Translations under genes and position numbers: made by a program
Notes under the pieces: generated by a model
What the model saw: only the letters and a program-made list of their open reading frames with translations
Told to the model about the DNA's origin: nothing
The model's database searches: none
Shown: in pieces, positions 9,204-18,816 of the stretch
Layout of the letters: each line of letters starts with the position of its first letter
Numbering within the stretch: the first letter of the stretch is position 1
Source of the DNA: Flavisolibacter longurius
GTDB taxonomy: Bacteria; Bacteroidota; Bacteroidia; Chitinophagales; Chitinophagaceae
Direction: 5' to 3'
NCBI GenBank assembly: GCA_014163555.1
Contig: JACJGO010000004.1
Coordinates: 124,001-188,000 of the forward strand
DNA: 64,000 nt

Positions 9204-10151
9204 TCAGCTCATCATCAATACGTTCACACTACGCTGCAAAATGTTAAATGCAATTTCTGCCATCAGGTTTTCTTTGTCCAGCGTTGGATTGACCTCGGTG
9301 ATCTCCAGGCAACAAACCTTCCTGTTTTGCATCAGCTTACTCACCAGGTCCTCGGCCTCCCGTTCCCGCAGGCCATTGCTGACCGGCGTACCGGTTCCTC
9401 TTGTCAGCGAAGAGTCCAGGCTGTCTACATCAAAAGAAACATAAATGTCGGAGCAATCGCTGAAGTAGCGGGTAAGGGAGCGAACAATATTCTCCACGCC
9501 TTTGTTCCGCACTTCCTTGGTGGTGATCACCTTCATTCCATATTTGTCAATCAGTGCTTTCTCCTCCTTTTCATAATCCCGCAGCGAAATATAAACGATG
9601 TCTTCCGGTAAAACCTTGGGAGCGATCTTGCCCATATTTTTCAGGTAATGCCATTGTTTGGCCGTTTCCGGATCCAGGTCATGCACGGCACATTCGCGGT
9701 TGTCTTCGTTGATGGCAACTGCCAGTGGCATGCCGTGCATATTTCCCGAAGGCGTTGTGTAAGGCGTGTGCAGGTCAGCATGTGCATCAATCCAAATTAC
9801 ACCCAGTTTGCTTTTGGGCTTCGCCATTTTAATACCGGCAATGGTACCGCCGGCAATGCTGTGATCACCGCTCAGCACAACCGGAAAGAAATTGGTTTTG
9901 ATCGATTCCAGTACGGATTTGCTGACTTTTTCATACATGGATACAATGCCTTTAATGCGCTTGGCATAAGGTGATTCGATAGGTTCGTAAAGAAGTTTGT
10001 TGTCGTGAGGTATTTTTTCGGAAGGAAAGTGAATGAAAAAGCTGCTCATAAAATCCAGTGCTGCAATCTTAATGGCCTCTATTCCAAGGGAGGCACCCCG
10101 GGTACCGGCGCCAATCTCTGATGGTACTTCAATAATCTTAATATTCTTCAT
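9204..10151 (-). CDS. rocF: Arginase family protein
   Basis: A 315-residue binuclear manganese enzyme that should hydrolyse arginine to ornithine and urea in the cytoplasm. The metal-binding motifs of the arginase/ureohydrolase family are all present in order: SGDHSIAGG, WIDAHADLHTP, GNMHGMPLA and SFDVDSLDSS, followed by the conserved glutamate in LEITEVNP. Agmatinase or formiminoglutamase activity is possible, but the GNMHGMPLA loop fits arginase best. The start at 10151 (MKNIKIIEVP) is preferred over an in-frame start nine codons upstream. PruA at 48469 would act two steps further on in arginine breakdown, while the decarboxylase at 39197 competes for the same substrate. Confidence 0.85.
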   Translation of the reverse strand: MKNIKIIEVPSEIGAGTRGASLGIEAIKIAALDFMSSFFIHFPSEKIPHDNKLLYEPIESPYAKRIKGIVSMYEKVSKSVLESIKTNFFPVVLSGDHSIAGGTIAGIKMAKPKSKLGVIWIDAHADLHTPYTTPSGNMHGMPLAVAINEDNRECAVHDLDPETAKQWHYLKNMGKIAPKVLPEDIVYISLRDYEKEEKALIDKYGMKVITTKEVRNKGVENIVRSLTRYFSDCSDIYVSFDVDSLDSSLTRGTGTPVSNGLREREAEDLVSKLMQNRKVCCLEITEVNPTLDKENLMAEIAFNILQRSVNVLMMS

Positions 10152-10529
10152 ATAGCAATTTTGTGTGAGCGGAACCACAAAGCAATTCTCTGCGGTTCGA
10201 AGATAGGCGAAGGGTGTGGCCGTTCAAAATAACCGCTATGGGTAGATCATGCCGGATATGTATGGCGTCAGCCATACGTAAATATTGGGATACTATTGGT
10301 AGCGATTGAAATAAGGCAATCGATTTACTCGGTGCATACAGTTAGAATTATGTAAGGATCGATGGTGCCTGGAGAATTTGCAATGAAGACTTGAAAAGTG
10401 TATTTTATAAGAACCGGTAGATGAAAACATAACTATGATTCGCTACTATACAGAGTCGCAACTCAAAAGCCGGCTGAGGAAGGAAGAAAACCTTTTTCAG
10501 CCGCCTAATTATTGCGAGAGTAAACGTTT
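10152..10529. other. Non-coding spacer with a hairpin
   Basis: No supported gene lies here. GTATGGC and GCCATAC form a 7-bp perfect stem with a 4-nt loop at 10260-10277, without a T-tract, so it is not an obvious terminator. The promoter of the arginase gene must lie at the left end, but none stands out. Confidence 0.5.
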
Positions 10530-11303
10530 TTATTCGTGTGCGGCCAGCACGGGCACTTCGGCTTCGTACACAAGTTTGCGTGTATTGTTTCCTTTTATAA
10601 GATAATTGAAAAAGCTTTTTTTCCGAGGGAAGGTCAACACCATGTCAATTTTTTTGTCGGAAATAAACTGCCGCAGGGATTCATGAAACCCGAACGTTTT
10701 AATGAAATGAAATTCGGGCTGGTATTGAGCAAACATTTCCTCCAGCATTGCTTTCTGGGCCACAGCTTCCTGGTCTAACGAAATATAGAGCTCACTATTC
10801 ACATTCACGATGTGCAATGTGGGGCGGAATAAGTTGAGAATTTTTTTCACCGGCACCAGTGGAATCACCTGTTCTACATCTTTAAAATCGCAGGCAATGG
10901 CTACGCTCTGCACGCCTCTATAACCAAACCCCGGTGGCACTACCAGTACAGGGCAAAGGTTTTGAACGATCATTTGCAGCGAATAACTGTCCTCTATGAT
11001 CTTCAGCCGTTCGGTTACAGACATGATCACCAGGTCGGCATCTTCGTAGCGCACAAGCCTCGATAAACTGCCGATAAAATCGGTACCCAGTTCCAGGCGT
11101 GTTTCAATCTTGATGGGAAATTGAATTTGCAGGGTTTCTTTTAACCATTCCAGCCGGTTGGTGGCAATTTGTTCTTCCGTTTCGGTTCGGTACATGTGAA
11201 ACAGGAGCATGGTAACGCCATACCGGCCCTCCAGCATTTGGGCGGTAAATTCGGCAGCGTTGACAGATGCGTCAGAAAAATCGACTGGAACAATAAATTT
11301 CAT
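10530..11303 (-). CDS. Universal stress protein with two UspA domains
   Basis: The 257-residue protein has an N-terminal Usp domain opening MKFIVPVDFSDASVNAAEFT, the standard first strand and helix, and a second, more degenerate half (from about residue 130, VAIACDFKDVEQ). The first half contains the strand ADLVIMSVTER and an AxxLxxR-like amphipathic pattern. A clear GxxGx(9)G(S/T) ATP loop is not obvious, so it may belong to the non-ATP-binding type. Usp proteins respond to starvation, low oxygen or other stress. The conserved part begins at the ATG at 11303, and the longer frame to 11363 has no family support. It lies downstream of, and probably is co-transcribed with, the gene at 11378. 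Confidence 0.8.
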   Translation of the reverse strand: MKFIVPVDFSDASVNAAEFTAQMLEGRYGVTMLLFHMYRTETEEQIATNRLEWLKETLQIQFPIKIETRLELGTDFIGSLSRLVRYEDADLVIMSVTERLKIIEDSYSLQMIVQNLCPVLVVPPGFGYRGVQSVAIACDFKDVEQVIPLVPVKKILNLFRPTLHIVNVNSELYISLDQEAVAQKAMLEEMFAQYQPEFHFIKTFGFHESLRQFISDKKIDMVLTFPRKKSFFNYLIKGNNTRKLVYEAEVPVLAAHE

Positions 11304-11377
11304 GACCTTGGTTTGCCCACAAAGCTGACCAATCCGTTTGGCAGTAGGCCTGAAGTTCTTCACCGCACCGGCTGATT

Positions 11378-11800
11378 TTACTCAGGATGATTGCCGGTTT
11401 TCACCTTTCGTAATTGCTCTAATGCTTCAGAAAGTTTTTGTTGCAGATCTCGGGTGTCTCCATAAATAACCTGGAGGTCGCTAAGTCCTGCAACGGTTGT
11501 GGAATGTTCGGCCTGTTGCGACCGCAGATAAATTACAGGTTTGTTTTTCCCCTTTGCATAACCAGCTTCCACTCCAATGCCGATGCCTTTTTCGGATGTT
11601 TCAGCCAGCAACAGGTCGCAATGGTCGATGTCTGCAAAAGCCTGTTGCATCATGCGTTGCTCCTCCGTTGGAGAGAATTGATAAGCGTCTACAAAAACAA
11701 ACGGTTCATGGCCTTGTTCCTGTAGAACGGCTTTGATGGCTGCCAGAGCCGGTTCAAGTTCCTGTCGTTTGGAAAAGCTGATCGAAATGTAAACGGTCAT
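11378..11800 (-). CDS. Nucleoside 2-deoxyribosyltransferase-like protein
   Basis: A 140-residue single-domain protein. It starts MTVYISISFSKRQELEP, has an FVDAYQF segment, a DIDHCDLLLAETSEKGIGIGVEAGYAKGKNKPVIYL core, and a short helical tail. The glutamate in GVEAGYA is in the position of the nucleophile of nucleoside deoxyribosyltransferases and of the DNPH1 nucleotide hydrolases, and the preceding aspartate-rich strand binds the sugar. It could therefore cleave N-glycosidic bonds of nucleotides, possibly damaged ones, or be a non-catalytic relative. The next gene on the strand is the stress protein, about 75 bases away. Confidence 0.65.
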   Translation of the reverse strand: MTVYISISFSKRQELEPALAAIKAVLQEQGHEPFVFVDAYQFSPTEEQRMMQQAFADIDHCDLLLAETSEKGIGIGVEAGYAKGKNKPVIYLRSQQAEHSTTVAGLSDLQVIYGDTRDLQQKLSEALEQLRKVKTGNHPE

Positions 11801-12121
11801 GACAAAAAGAAGAAAAGGCTTAAAACTTTTTCCAAAAATAAAGGCAAAAACCTGTGGCGAGAGCTTTGCAAAGGCAAGCTCTCGCCAGTCTAAACGATTT
11901 ACATTTTATGGTGGCTATTTTGCCAAGAAACGGTTTTCCGTAAACTGGCGGATCCTGTGCTGATGCTATTCTTGCGAATATTTTTCTATATATTCTGAAT
12001 TGGATGCAAAGCAGTTCCGATTCTTTTTCCACTCCGCTACACACCTGCCTTGCAGGGCTTGTTAAACCCCGTCAATTCTAGGCCGCAACCGTTATATTTG
12101 CTGCCTTCAAAAACCTGAAAA
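11801..12121. other. Spacer with a hairpin, upstream of smc
   Basis: No gene was found. At 11856-11886 GGCGAGAGCTT pairs perfectly with AAGCTCTCGCC around a 9-nt loop, with no T-run after it. The smc -7 element lies at the right end. Confidence 0.55.
12093..12100 (+). promoter_or_regulatory. Putative -7 promoter element for smc
   Basis: TATATTTG matches TAnnTTTG exactly and lies 22 bases before the GTG start of smc. Confidence 0.55.
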
Positions 12122-15100
12122 GTGCGTTTAAAGTCTTTAGAAATTAAGGGATTTAAAAGTTTCGCCGACAAAACCCAGGTGAATTTCGATGAGAATATCA
12201 CCGGGATTGTGGGTCCCAATGGTTGCGGTAAAAGCAACATTGTGGACAGCATTCGTTGGGTAATCGGCGAGCAGAAAATCTCGCATCTCCGATCCGAAAA
12301 CCTGGAAAGCCTGGTGTTCAACGGCTCTAAAACCCGCAGTGCCTCTGGCCTTGCGGAGGTGAGCCTGACATTTGAAAACACCAAAAACCTGCTGCCCACG
12401 GAATTCAGCACTGTTACCATCACCCGCAAGTTTTACAAGAATGGTGAGAGTGAATACCGGCTGAACGATGTGCAATGCCGCCTGAAGGATATCCAGAATC
12501 TTTTTATGGATACCGGTGTGTCTACCGACAGTTATGCGATCATCGAACTGGGGATGGTGGATGACCTGATCAAAGACAAGGACAACAGTCGCCGCCGCAT
12601 GCTTGAACAGGCCGCGGGTATTTCGATTTATAAGACTAGAAAGAAGGAAGCAAAGCAAAAGCTGGATGCCACTGAACAGGATCTGGCCCGTATAGAGGAC
12701 CTGCTGTTTGAGATCAACAACCAGTTGAAAACGCTGGAGAACCAGGCCAAGAAAGCGCAGAAATATTACGAGATCAAAAAAGAATACCGCGAGGTGAGCA
12801 TTGAGCTGGCCAAAGCGGCACTGGAAGGCTTTAATCTTACCTATAAAGACTTAAACGAAAAGCACGAAGAAGAAACCGACAAACGCATTGCCCTGGAAGC
12901 GGAAATTGCCACCGGCGAAGCGGCGATAGAGCAGGAGCGGGTAGGGTTCATTGAAAAAGAACAGGAACTGCATGCTTTGCAGCAGTCGTTCAACGAATTG
13001 GTACAAACGCTTCGAACCCGGGAGAATGAAAAAAACCTGGCGACGCAGCGCTTACAATATTTACGGGAGCGGGAGGAAAACCTGACTCAATTCCTGAGCA
13101 AGGCCGAAGGCCAGATGACCGGCATTGAAGAAAGCATTGCCTTTACACAAAAGCAGATCACGGAAGAAGAAGAAGTGCTTCAAGGGCTGGTAAAACAGTT
13201 TGAAGAGTTACGCAAAGAAGTGGATGCCAGGAGAAGCGTAGTGGATGAAAAACGAAACATTGTCAATCAACTTCGCTCATCTTACCAACAAGTGCAGCGC
13301 AGCCAGTTTGATGCGGAGAAAAAAGTGGCCGTTGCCGATACTTCGATTCAAAACCTGCAGCGTACCATCTGGCACATGGAAGAAGACAAGGCGAATCGTG
13401 AAGACCAGATTGCCCAACTGCAAACCGACAAAGCCGCGAAAGAAGAACAGCTCCTTTTCAAGCAAAAAGATCTGGAACAAATCCAGACGCATCATAACAA
13501 TACCAAAGAGCAGATCCTGAAAACACAGGGTGTGCTGGAAGGCCTAAGAGCCACACTGGCTGTAGAGAACCGAAAGCTGGATGCAAAAAAGAACGAACAT
13601 GACCTGCTGAAGAGCCTTATCGACAGCATGGAAGGGTACCCGGAAAGCGTGAAGTTCCTGCACAACAACAAAGGCTGGAACCACACAGCACCCATTCTCT
13701 CCGACATTATTTATGTAAAGGAAGAATACAGGGCGGCGGTTGAAAACGTGCTGGAACCTTACCTGAACTATTACGTGGTTGCTAACCTGCAGGAAGGCCT
13801 GCAGGCCGTGCACCTTTTGGATAACGCCAAAAAAGGAAAAGCCAACTTTTTCCTGCTCGATAAAGTCACCGGCGTTGCGGATAATGGCCACCAGCCGGAA
13901 GGCACCATCGCTGCCATGGACGTTATTGAAGTAGATGCGCAATACCGTTCGCTGGCGGAACAGTTGCTCAAGAATGTTTTTATTGCAGAAGATGAATCGG
14001 TACTGGAGGCCAGCAATGGTTCCATCATTCTGGAAAAACATGGCAAGTATGTAAAAGGCGCCTATACCTTATCGGGTGGTAGTGTTGGCCTTTTTGAAGG
14101 AAAGAAGATCGGTCGTGCTAAGAACCTGGAAAAACTGGCCGAAGAAATTGCCGCGCAAAAAATAGTGGTGACGGAATTGAACAGCGAGATCCAGACCCGC
14201 CACAATGAAGTGATTGCTTTTAACGCCGATTTGAAAGAAGGCGTGATCAAACAAACCGAACGCGAAATTCAGCAACTTAGCAATGAGTTGTATGGCTTGC
14301 AAAACAAGCTGGAAAACCTTCAGCATTCGCAGGCTACTTCGCAAAACCGAATTGAAGAACTGAGTGAGCAACTGGAGAATACCAATCTTTCCATTCAGAA
14401 TGTGCGGAATGAATTGGGCGAACTGAATACGTCGTTGTCGCAGTACGCGGAAAGCCTGCAAAAGGCCGAAGAAGAGTACCGCACCATTGAAGTGGAATAC
14501 AATACGCTGAATACACAGTACAACAACCTGAACCTGCAGGTTACCCGCCAGCAAAGCAAGATTGCCAGCCTGAAACAGGAATGGCAGTTCAAGAGCAATC
14601 AGTTGAATGATCTGAAGACACAAGTGGAAACCAATACTTCTCAGTTAAAGATCACGACAGAAGATATCGTTCAATCGGAAGATGCGCTGAAGGAAATTGA
14701 AGAGGGGCTGTACGGTTTAATGCGCCGCCGCGAAACCGAAGAAAGTGCGTTGAACGAAGCCGACCAGTTGTATTACAACCTGCGCAACCAGTTAAGCGAA
14801 AAAGAAAGCCTGCTGCGCCAGAAGGTAAAAGAAAAAGAAGGCATTGAGCACCTGCTGGCTGCCATCAAGGACAAACTGAATGACCTGAAGCTGCAACTTG
14901 CCGGAACGAAAGAGCGCCTAAACGTTGAATTTAAAATAGCACTGGAAGATATCTTGGACGAAGGCCGTTCCGGCGAAGTACCTGTGGAAGAGTTGCAGGA
15001 AAAGGCCGACAAAATGAAAAAGCGCCTGGAGAATTTGGGCGAAGTCAATCCTACAGCGATTGAGGCCTTTGAAGAAATGCGCAAGCGTTACGAGTTTATC

Positions 15101-15640
15101 GTGGAGCAGAAGAATGATCTCGTAAACGCCAAGCAAAGCCTGATGCAAACCATTGCCGAAGTGGAAACAACGGCCAACCAGAAATTTCTCGACACTTTCA
15201 ACCAGGTACGGGAAAATTTCATCAAAGTATTCAAAGCCTTGTTTACGGAAGATGACCAGTGCGACCTGATTCTGGAAAACCCCGACAATCTTGCCGAAAC
15301 CGGTATTGATATCATGGCAAAGCCAAAAGGAAAACGACCGAGCAGCATCGGCCAGTTAAGCGGAGGAGAACGAACTCTGACAGCAACGGCTTTGCTATTC
15401 GCCATTTACCTCATCAAACCGGCGCCGTTTTGTATCCTCGACGAGGTGGATGCGCCGCTGGATGATGCCAACGTGGGCAAGTTTACCAAGATGATCCGTG
15501 AGTTCAGCAACAACTCGCAGTTCATCATTGTAACCCACAACAAAACCACCATGAGTGCAGTGGATGTGATTTATGGTGTAACGATGCAGGAGCCTGGCGT
15601 AAGCCGGCTGGTGCCGGTGGATTTCCGAAGCCTGAATTAA
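12122..15640 (+). CDS. smc: Chromosome segregation protein SMC
   Basis: This 1172-residue ATPase compacts and separates chromosomes as the core of bacterial condensin, working with ScpA and ScpB, which are not in the window. Domains in order: N-terminal ATPase half with the Walker A loop GPNGCGKSN (31-39), a long coiled coil, a hinge at roughly 510-660 (SMEGYPESVKFLHNN onward), the returning coiled coil, then the C-terminal ATPase half with signature LSGGER at about 1079 and Walker B FCILDEVDAP at about 1104. Length matches the family. The start is GTG at 12122, because MRLKSLEIKGFKSF is the standard first strand. It appears to be a single-gene unit, ended by the hairpin at 15690. Confidence 0.97.
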   Translation: MRLKSLEIKGFKSFADKTQVNFDENITGIVGPNGCGKSNIVDSIRWVIGEQKISHLRSENLESLVFNGSKTRSASGLAEVSLTFENTKNLLPTEFSTVTITRKFYKNGESEYRLNDVQCRLKDIQNLFMDTGVSTDSYAIIELGMVDDLIKDKDNSRRRMLEQAAGISIYKTRKKEAKQKLDATEQDLARIEDLLFEINNQLKTLENQAKKAQKYYEIKKEYREVSIELAKAALEGFNLTYKDLNEKHEEETDKRIALEAEIATGEAAIEQERVGFIEKEQELHALQQSFNELVQTLRTRENEKNLATQRLQYLREREENLTQFLSKAEGQMTGIEESIAFTQKQITEEEEVLQGLVKQFEELRKEVDARRSVVDEKRNIVNQLRSSYQQVQRSQFDAEKKVAVADTSIQNLQRTIWHMEEDKANREDQIAQLQTDKAAKEEQLLFKQKDLEQIQTHHNNTKEQILKTQGVLEGLRATLAVENRKLDAKKNEHDLLKSLIDSMEGYPESVKFLHNNKGWNHTAPILSDIIYVKEEYRAAVENVLEPYLNYYVVANLQEGLQAVHLLDNAKKGKANFFLLDKVTGVADNGHQPEGTIAAMDVIEVDAQYRSLAEQLLKNVFIAEDESVLEASNGSIILEKHGKYVKGAYTLSGGSVGLFEGKKIGRAKNLEKLAEEIAAQKIVVTELNSEIQTRHNEVIAFNADLKEGVIKQTEREIQQLSNELYGLQNKLENLQHSQATSQNRIEELSEQLENTNLSIQNVRNELGELNTSLSQYAESLQKAEEEYRTIEVEYNTLNTQYNNLNLQVTRQQSKIASLKQEWQFKSNQLNDLKTQVETNTSQLKITTEDIVQSEDALKEIEEGLYGLMRRRETEESALNEADQLYYNLRNQLSEKESLLRQKVKEKEGIEHLLAAIKDKLNDLKLQLAGTKERLNVEFKIALEDILDEGRSGEVPVEELQEKADKMKKRLENLGEVNPTAIEAFEEMRKRYEFIVEQKNDLVNAKQSLMQTIAEVETTANQKFLDTFNQVRENFIKVFKALFTEDDQCDLILENPDNLAETGIDIMAKPKGKRPSSIGQLSGGERTLTATALLFAIYLIKPAPFCILDEVDAPLDDANVGKFTKMIREFSNNSQFIIVTHNKTTMSAVDVIYGVTMQEPGVSRLVPVDFRSLN

Positions 15641-15689
15641 AAGATAGGCGAGTAGCAGATAATTTCCAAGGTAGAAAAGTCTTTATCTG

Positions 15690-15720
15690 AAAAACCTCCT
15701 GAATGATCAGGAGGTTTTTT
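15690..15720. terminator. Intrinsic terminator between smc and galM
   Basis: AAAAACCTCCTGA pairs with TCAGGAGGTTTTT around ATGA. The A-run before and T-run after it make it usable from both convergent genes. Confidence 0.9.
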
Positions 15721-15748
15721 ATGTCATGTCAGCTGAAATGATCTGTTG

Positions 15749-16759
15749 TTATTTACGCTTGGAGAATTTATAGACGGTTGTGGATTCAAAAGGCTTCCCT
15801 GCTACCAAAATGGTATTGGGAAAATTCGACTGATTCGGGGAATCCGGAAAATGCTGTGTTTCGAGGCAAAAACTGGTGCGATAACTGTTGGGCAGCACGT
15901 CTTCGGTAAAGTTGCCGGAGAACAATTGTACCCCGGGTTCGGTGGTGTAGGTTTCCATGACTATACCCGATTGATCGCCTTCCGCTCTTGCTGCCAGCGT
16001 TAGTTCGTTTTCGCCGTTTTTGTTTAAAACAAAATTGTGGTCGTAGCCACCTCCGATTTGAACCTGTTCTTCGGCTTTTTCGATATCTCTTCCAATTTCT
16101 TTATGCTGGCGAAAATCAAATGCCGTTCCGTCTACTGGTTCCACGCCGGTTGGTATGAGGGCTTCACTCACCGGCGTATAGTGGTCGGCGTTAATGTGGA
16201 GTTGGTGATGCAGTGCAGTGCCGCTGCCATTCAAATTAAAATAAGCATGGTTGGTAATGTTGAATGGCGTATCGGCATCGGAAGTGGCTTTGTAATTTAT
16301 TTCCAACGCATCATCTTCTGTTACCGTAAACCGAACATAAACATCCACATTGCCGGGATAGCCTTCTTCGCCATCACCGGAAAGATAGCGCAGCATAACA
16401 CTGTTTTCACTTTGCTCGGTCAGTTCCCAAACTCTTGCATGAAAGCCGGTTGGCCCACCGTGTAAATGATTAGGCCCGTTGTTCACCCGCAGGGTGTACA
16501 CCATGTCATGTAACCTGAATTCTCCGTTTTTGATGCGGTTTGCGTAGCGGCCAATGGTAGCCCCATGGTAAAATTTCGGCGGCAGGAAATAATCCTCTAA
16601 CCGGGGAAAACTTACAATAACATTGACATCGTTGTAAAGTAGCTCAACCAGCCTGGCACCATAATTACTGATGCCGGCCCGCAGTGCCTTCCCGTTGGAG
16701 ATGGTGATGGCAACCACTTCGTTCCCTTCTATCGTTGTTTCAAAATTTTCCTTGATCAT
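15749..16759 (-). CDS. galM: Aldose 1-epimerase (mutarotase)
   Basis: The 336-residue enzyme interconverts the alpha and beta anomers of galactose, glucose and similar sugars. Family landmarks are NYGARLVELL, the GATIGRYANRI segment with its conserved Arg, NNGPNHLHGGPTGFHARVW with the catalytic-site histidine, NITNHAYFNLNG with the second active histidine, and a late glutamate in TTEPGVQLFSGNF that acts as the base. No signal peptide is seen, so it is cytoplasmic. The start is placed at 16759 (MIKENFETT), since the 30 extra residues upstream overlap the heptad repeat and show no family similarity. No other galactose genes are adjacent. Confidence 0.9.
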   Translation of the reverse strand: MIKENFETTIEGNEVVAITISNGKALRAGISNYGARLVELLYNDVNVIVSFPRLEDYFLPPKFYHGATIGRYANRIKNGEFRLHDMVYTLRVNNGPNHLHGGPTGFHARVWELTEQSENSVMLRYLSGDGEEGYPGNVDVYVRFTVTEDDALEINYKATSDADTPFNITNHAYFNLNGSGTALHHQLHINADHYTPVSEALIPTGVEPVDGTAFDFRQHKEIGRDIEKAEEQVQIGGGYDHNFVLNKNGENELTLAARAEGDQSGIVMETYTTEPGVQLFSGNFTEDVLPNSYRTSFCLETQHFPDSPNQSNFPNTILVAGKPFESTTVYKFSKRK

Positions 16760-16836
16760 GATTTCGGTTTCAATTCGTAAATCTCGTGTCCCTTTTGATA
16801 CTTTGGAGAGAACATCAACGTTAACGTTACCTACAG

Positions 16837-16864
16837 TTTCACGTCTCACGTTTGACGTTTCACG
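16837..16864. repeat. Heptad tandem repeat (TTTCACG / TTTGACG words)
   Basis: Four 7-bp units in register, TTTCACG, TCTCACG, TTTGACG and TTTCACG. They use the same words as 9173-9200 and sit between the divergent galM and ABC transporter genes. Confidence 0.75.
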
Positions 16865-16868
16865 TCCC

Positions 16869-16876
16869 TACCTTTG
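16869..16876 (+). promoter_or_regulatory. Putative -7 promoter element for the ABC exporter
   Basis: TACCTTTG matches TAnnTTTG and lies 21 bases before the TTG start. The heptad repeat occupies the place where a -33 element would be. Confidence 0.5.
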
Positions 16877-16896
16877 CTTTTCAAATATAAACAGGC

Positions 16897-18723
16897 TTGA
16901 AGCATCTAAAGGCACTCAATAAATATTTCTGGAAGTACCGGATTCGCTTAAGTATCGGTATTCTCTTCATTGTGATCTCCAATTATTTTGGCGTGCTAGC
17001 ACCACAGATCACCGGCTTCATCCTTGAATATGTGCAGCGCAATCTGCCCGGTTACCGACCCAAAGATCAACAGCGATCGTACGATGTGCTGGTGCAAAAA
17101 TTTATTGATGCCATAGAGAACCTGCCCTTAACACCGCTCACCATTGTTCTGATCAGTGGTGTGGTGATCCTGATTACAGCGCTCATTCGTGGTTTTTTTA
17201 TGTTCCTGATGCGGCAAACCATTATTGTGATGAGCCGCCACATCGAGTACGATCAGAAGGCGGAAGTGTATGACCATTACCAAAAGCTGGACGCTACATT
17301 TTACAAAACGCACAGCACCGGCGATTTGATGAGCCGGATGGCGGAAGATGTGAGCCGGGTGCGGATGTTTACCGGTCCCGCTATCATGTATTTTATCAAC
17401 CTGGCCACGCTGATTTCACTGAGTGTTTATTTTATGCTGAAGCGGGATGTGGAACTCACACTGTATGTGCTTTCGCCTCTACCCATCCTGGCGGGAACTA
17501 TTTATTTTGTCAACACCATCATCCATAAAAAAAGCGAAGCGGTGCAGGCAGCGCTGGGTAGCCTTACTACCACAGCGCAGCAGGCCTATTCCGGCATTCG
17601 TGTGATTAAATCCTTTGTACAGGAAAGAGCCATGCAGGCCGCTTTTGAAGAAAGCAGCGAACGATACCGCAGCGGTGCCGTAGGCCTGGCAAAAGTGGAA
17701 GCCCTGTATTTTCCTTCCATGACGCTTTTGATTGGGTTGAGCACCCTGCTCACCATCATGATCGGGGGTATTTATTACATCAACGGCAGCAAGGGAATTG
17801 ATTTGGCAACCATTGTTGAATTTGTTATCTACATCAACATGCTGACGTTCCCGGTAAGTGCCATTGGCTGGACGGCCAGCATGATCCAACGGGCAGCTGC
17901 TTCGCAAAAACGATTGAATGAGTTCCTGGATAAAGAACCGCAGATAAGGGATAGTGCCAATCCTGCTGATCTTGCCTTGTCGGGTGATATTCGCCTGGAG
18001 AATGTTTCTTTTACGTATGCGCATACTGGTATTGAAGCCATTCGCAATATAACGCTGCACATCCGGCCCGGCGAACGCATTGCTGTGGTGGGGCGCACCG
18101 GTAGCGGTAAAACCACACTGGCACAATTGATCCTCCGGTTGTATGATGTTTCAAAAGGAAAAATCCTGCTGGATGATGAATCGATCGACAACATAAAACT
18201 GGAAAACCTGCGCAACCAGATGAGTTATGTGCCGCAGGATGGATTTCTGTTCAGCGACAGCATTGAGGCCAACATCTCGTTCGGCACCAAATGGAAAGAC
18301 CCGGAAAAAGTAAAAACTGCGGCTGGCCTTGCAGCGGTAGCCAGGGATATTGAAGGATTTCCCAAGGGATATGAAACGGAGATTGGGGAGCGGGGCGTAT
18401 CGCTCAGCGGCGGGCAAAAGCAACGCATTTCCATAGCCAGGGCCCTGATGAAAGAATCTCCGATCATGATTTTTGATGATTGCCTCAGCGCTGTAGATGC
18501 CCGCACCGAAAAAGAAATCATCAATAACCTGGCGGGTTACCTGCAAGGCAAAACATCGGTCTTCATTACGCACCGCGTATTTAACCTGTTTGGTTTTGAT
18601 AAAATTATCGTGCTGGAGGAAGGGGAATTGAAAGAAGAAGGGACGCATGAAATGCTGATGCAGAAACGCGGAATCTATTATCAAATGTACCAGCGACAAC
18701 TGCAGGAAGAAGAAATCGGATAA
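16897..18723 (+). CDS. ABC exporter, fused permease and ATPase (MsbA-like)
   Basis: This 608-residue half-transporter has about six membrane segments in its first 330 residues (for example 19-40, 84-105 and 158-180) and a C-terminal ATPase domain. The ATPase has Walker A GRTGSGKT at 399-406, the signature LSGGQ at 503-507, Walker B IMIFDDCLSAVD shortly after it, and the H-loop histidine in FITHR. It would work as a homodimer or heterodimer exporting lipids, lipid A or drugs, and the substrate cannot be deduced. Note that Walker B ends in Asp-Asp rather than Asp-Glu, so the usual catalytic glutamate appears to be aspartate. The start is TTG at 16897, as no ATG lies near the conserved N-terminus. 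Confidence 0.88.
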   Translation: MKHLKALNKYFWKYRIRLSIGILFIVISNYFGVLAPQITGFILEYVQRNLPGYRPKDQQRSYDVLVQKFIDAIENLPLTPLTIVLISGVVILITALIRGFFMFLMRQTIIVMSRHIEYDQKAEVYDHYQKLDATFYKTHSTGDLMSRMAEDVSRVRMFTGPAIMYFINLATLISLSVYFMLKRDVELTLYVLSPLPILAGTIYFVNTIIHKKSEAVQAALGSLTTTAQQAYSGIRVIKSFVQERAMQAAFEESSERYRSGAVGLAKVEALYFPSMTLLIGLSTLLTIMIGGIYYINGSKGIDLATIVEFVIYINMLTFPVSAIGWTASMIQRAAASQKRLNEFLDKEPQIRDSANPADLALSGDIRLENVSFTYAHTGIEAIRNITLHIRPGERIAVVGRTGSGKTTLAQLILRLYDVSKGKILLDDESIDNIKLENLRNQMSYVPQDGFLFSDSIEANISFGTKWKDPEKVKTAAGLAAVARDIEGFPKGYETEIGERGVSLSGGQKQRISIARALMKESPIMIFDDCLSAVDARTEKEIINNLAGYLQGKTSVFITHRVFNLFGFDKIIVLEEGELKEEGTHEMLMQKRGIYYQMYQRQLQEEEIG

Positions 18724-18736
18724 AAATTTTCGCAAA

Positions 18737-18767
18737 TTTGGCTGTTCGGAAATCGTGGTTATATTTG
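18737..18767 (+). promoter_or_regulatory. Bacteroidota-type promoter, -33 and -7
   Basis: TTTG at 18737-18740, a 19-bp spacer and TATATTTG at 18760-18767 match the TTTG-N19-TAnnTTTG consensus fully. It serves the DUF3276 gene at 18817. Confidence 0.8.
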
Positions 18768-18816
18768 TAAGCAAGTATACCAAAACTCATTTCTATTCAC
18801 TGTAAAACTCAAAACT

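Noticed and set aside
10260-10277. Hairpin GTATGGC/GCCATAC as a terminator
   Set aside because: It has no T-run and is not close behind any gene end. It is noted only as a structure.
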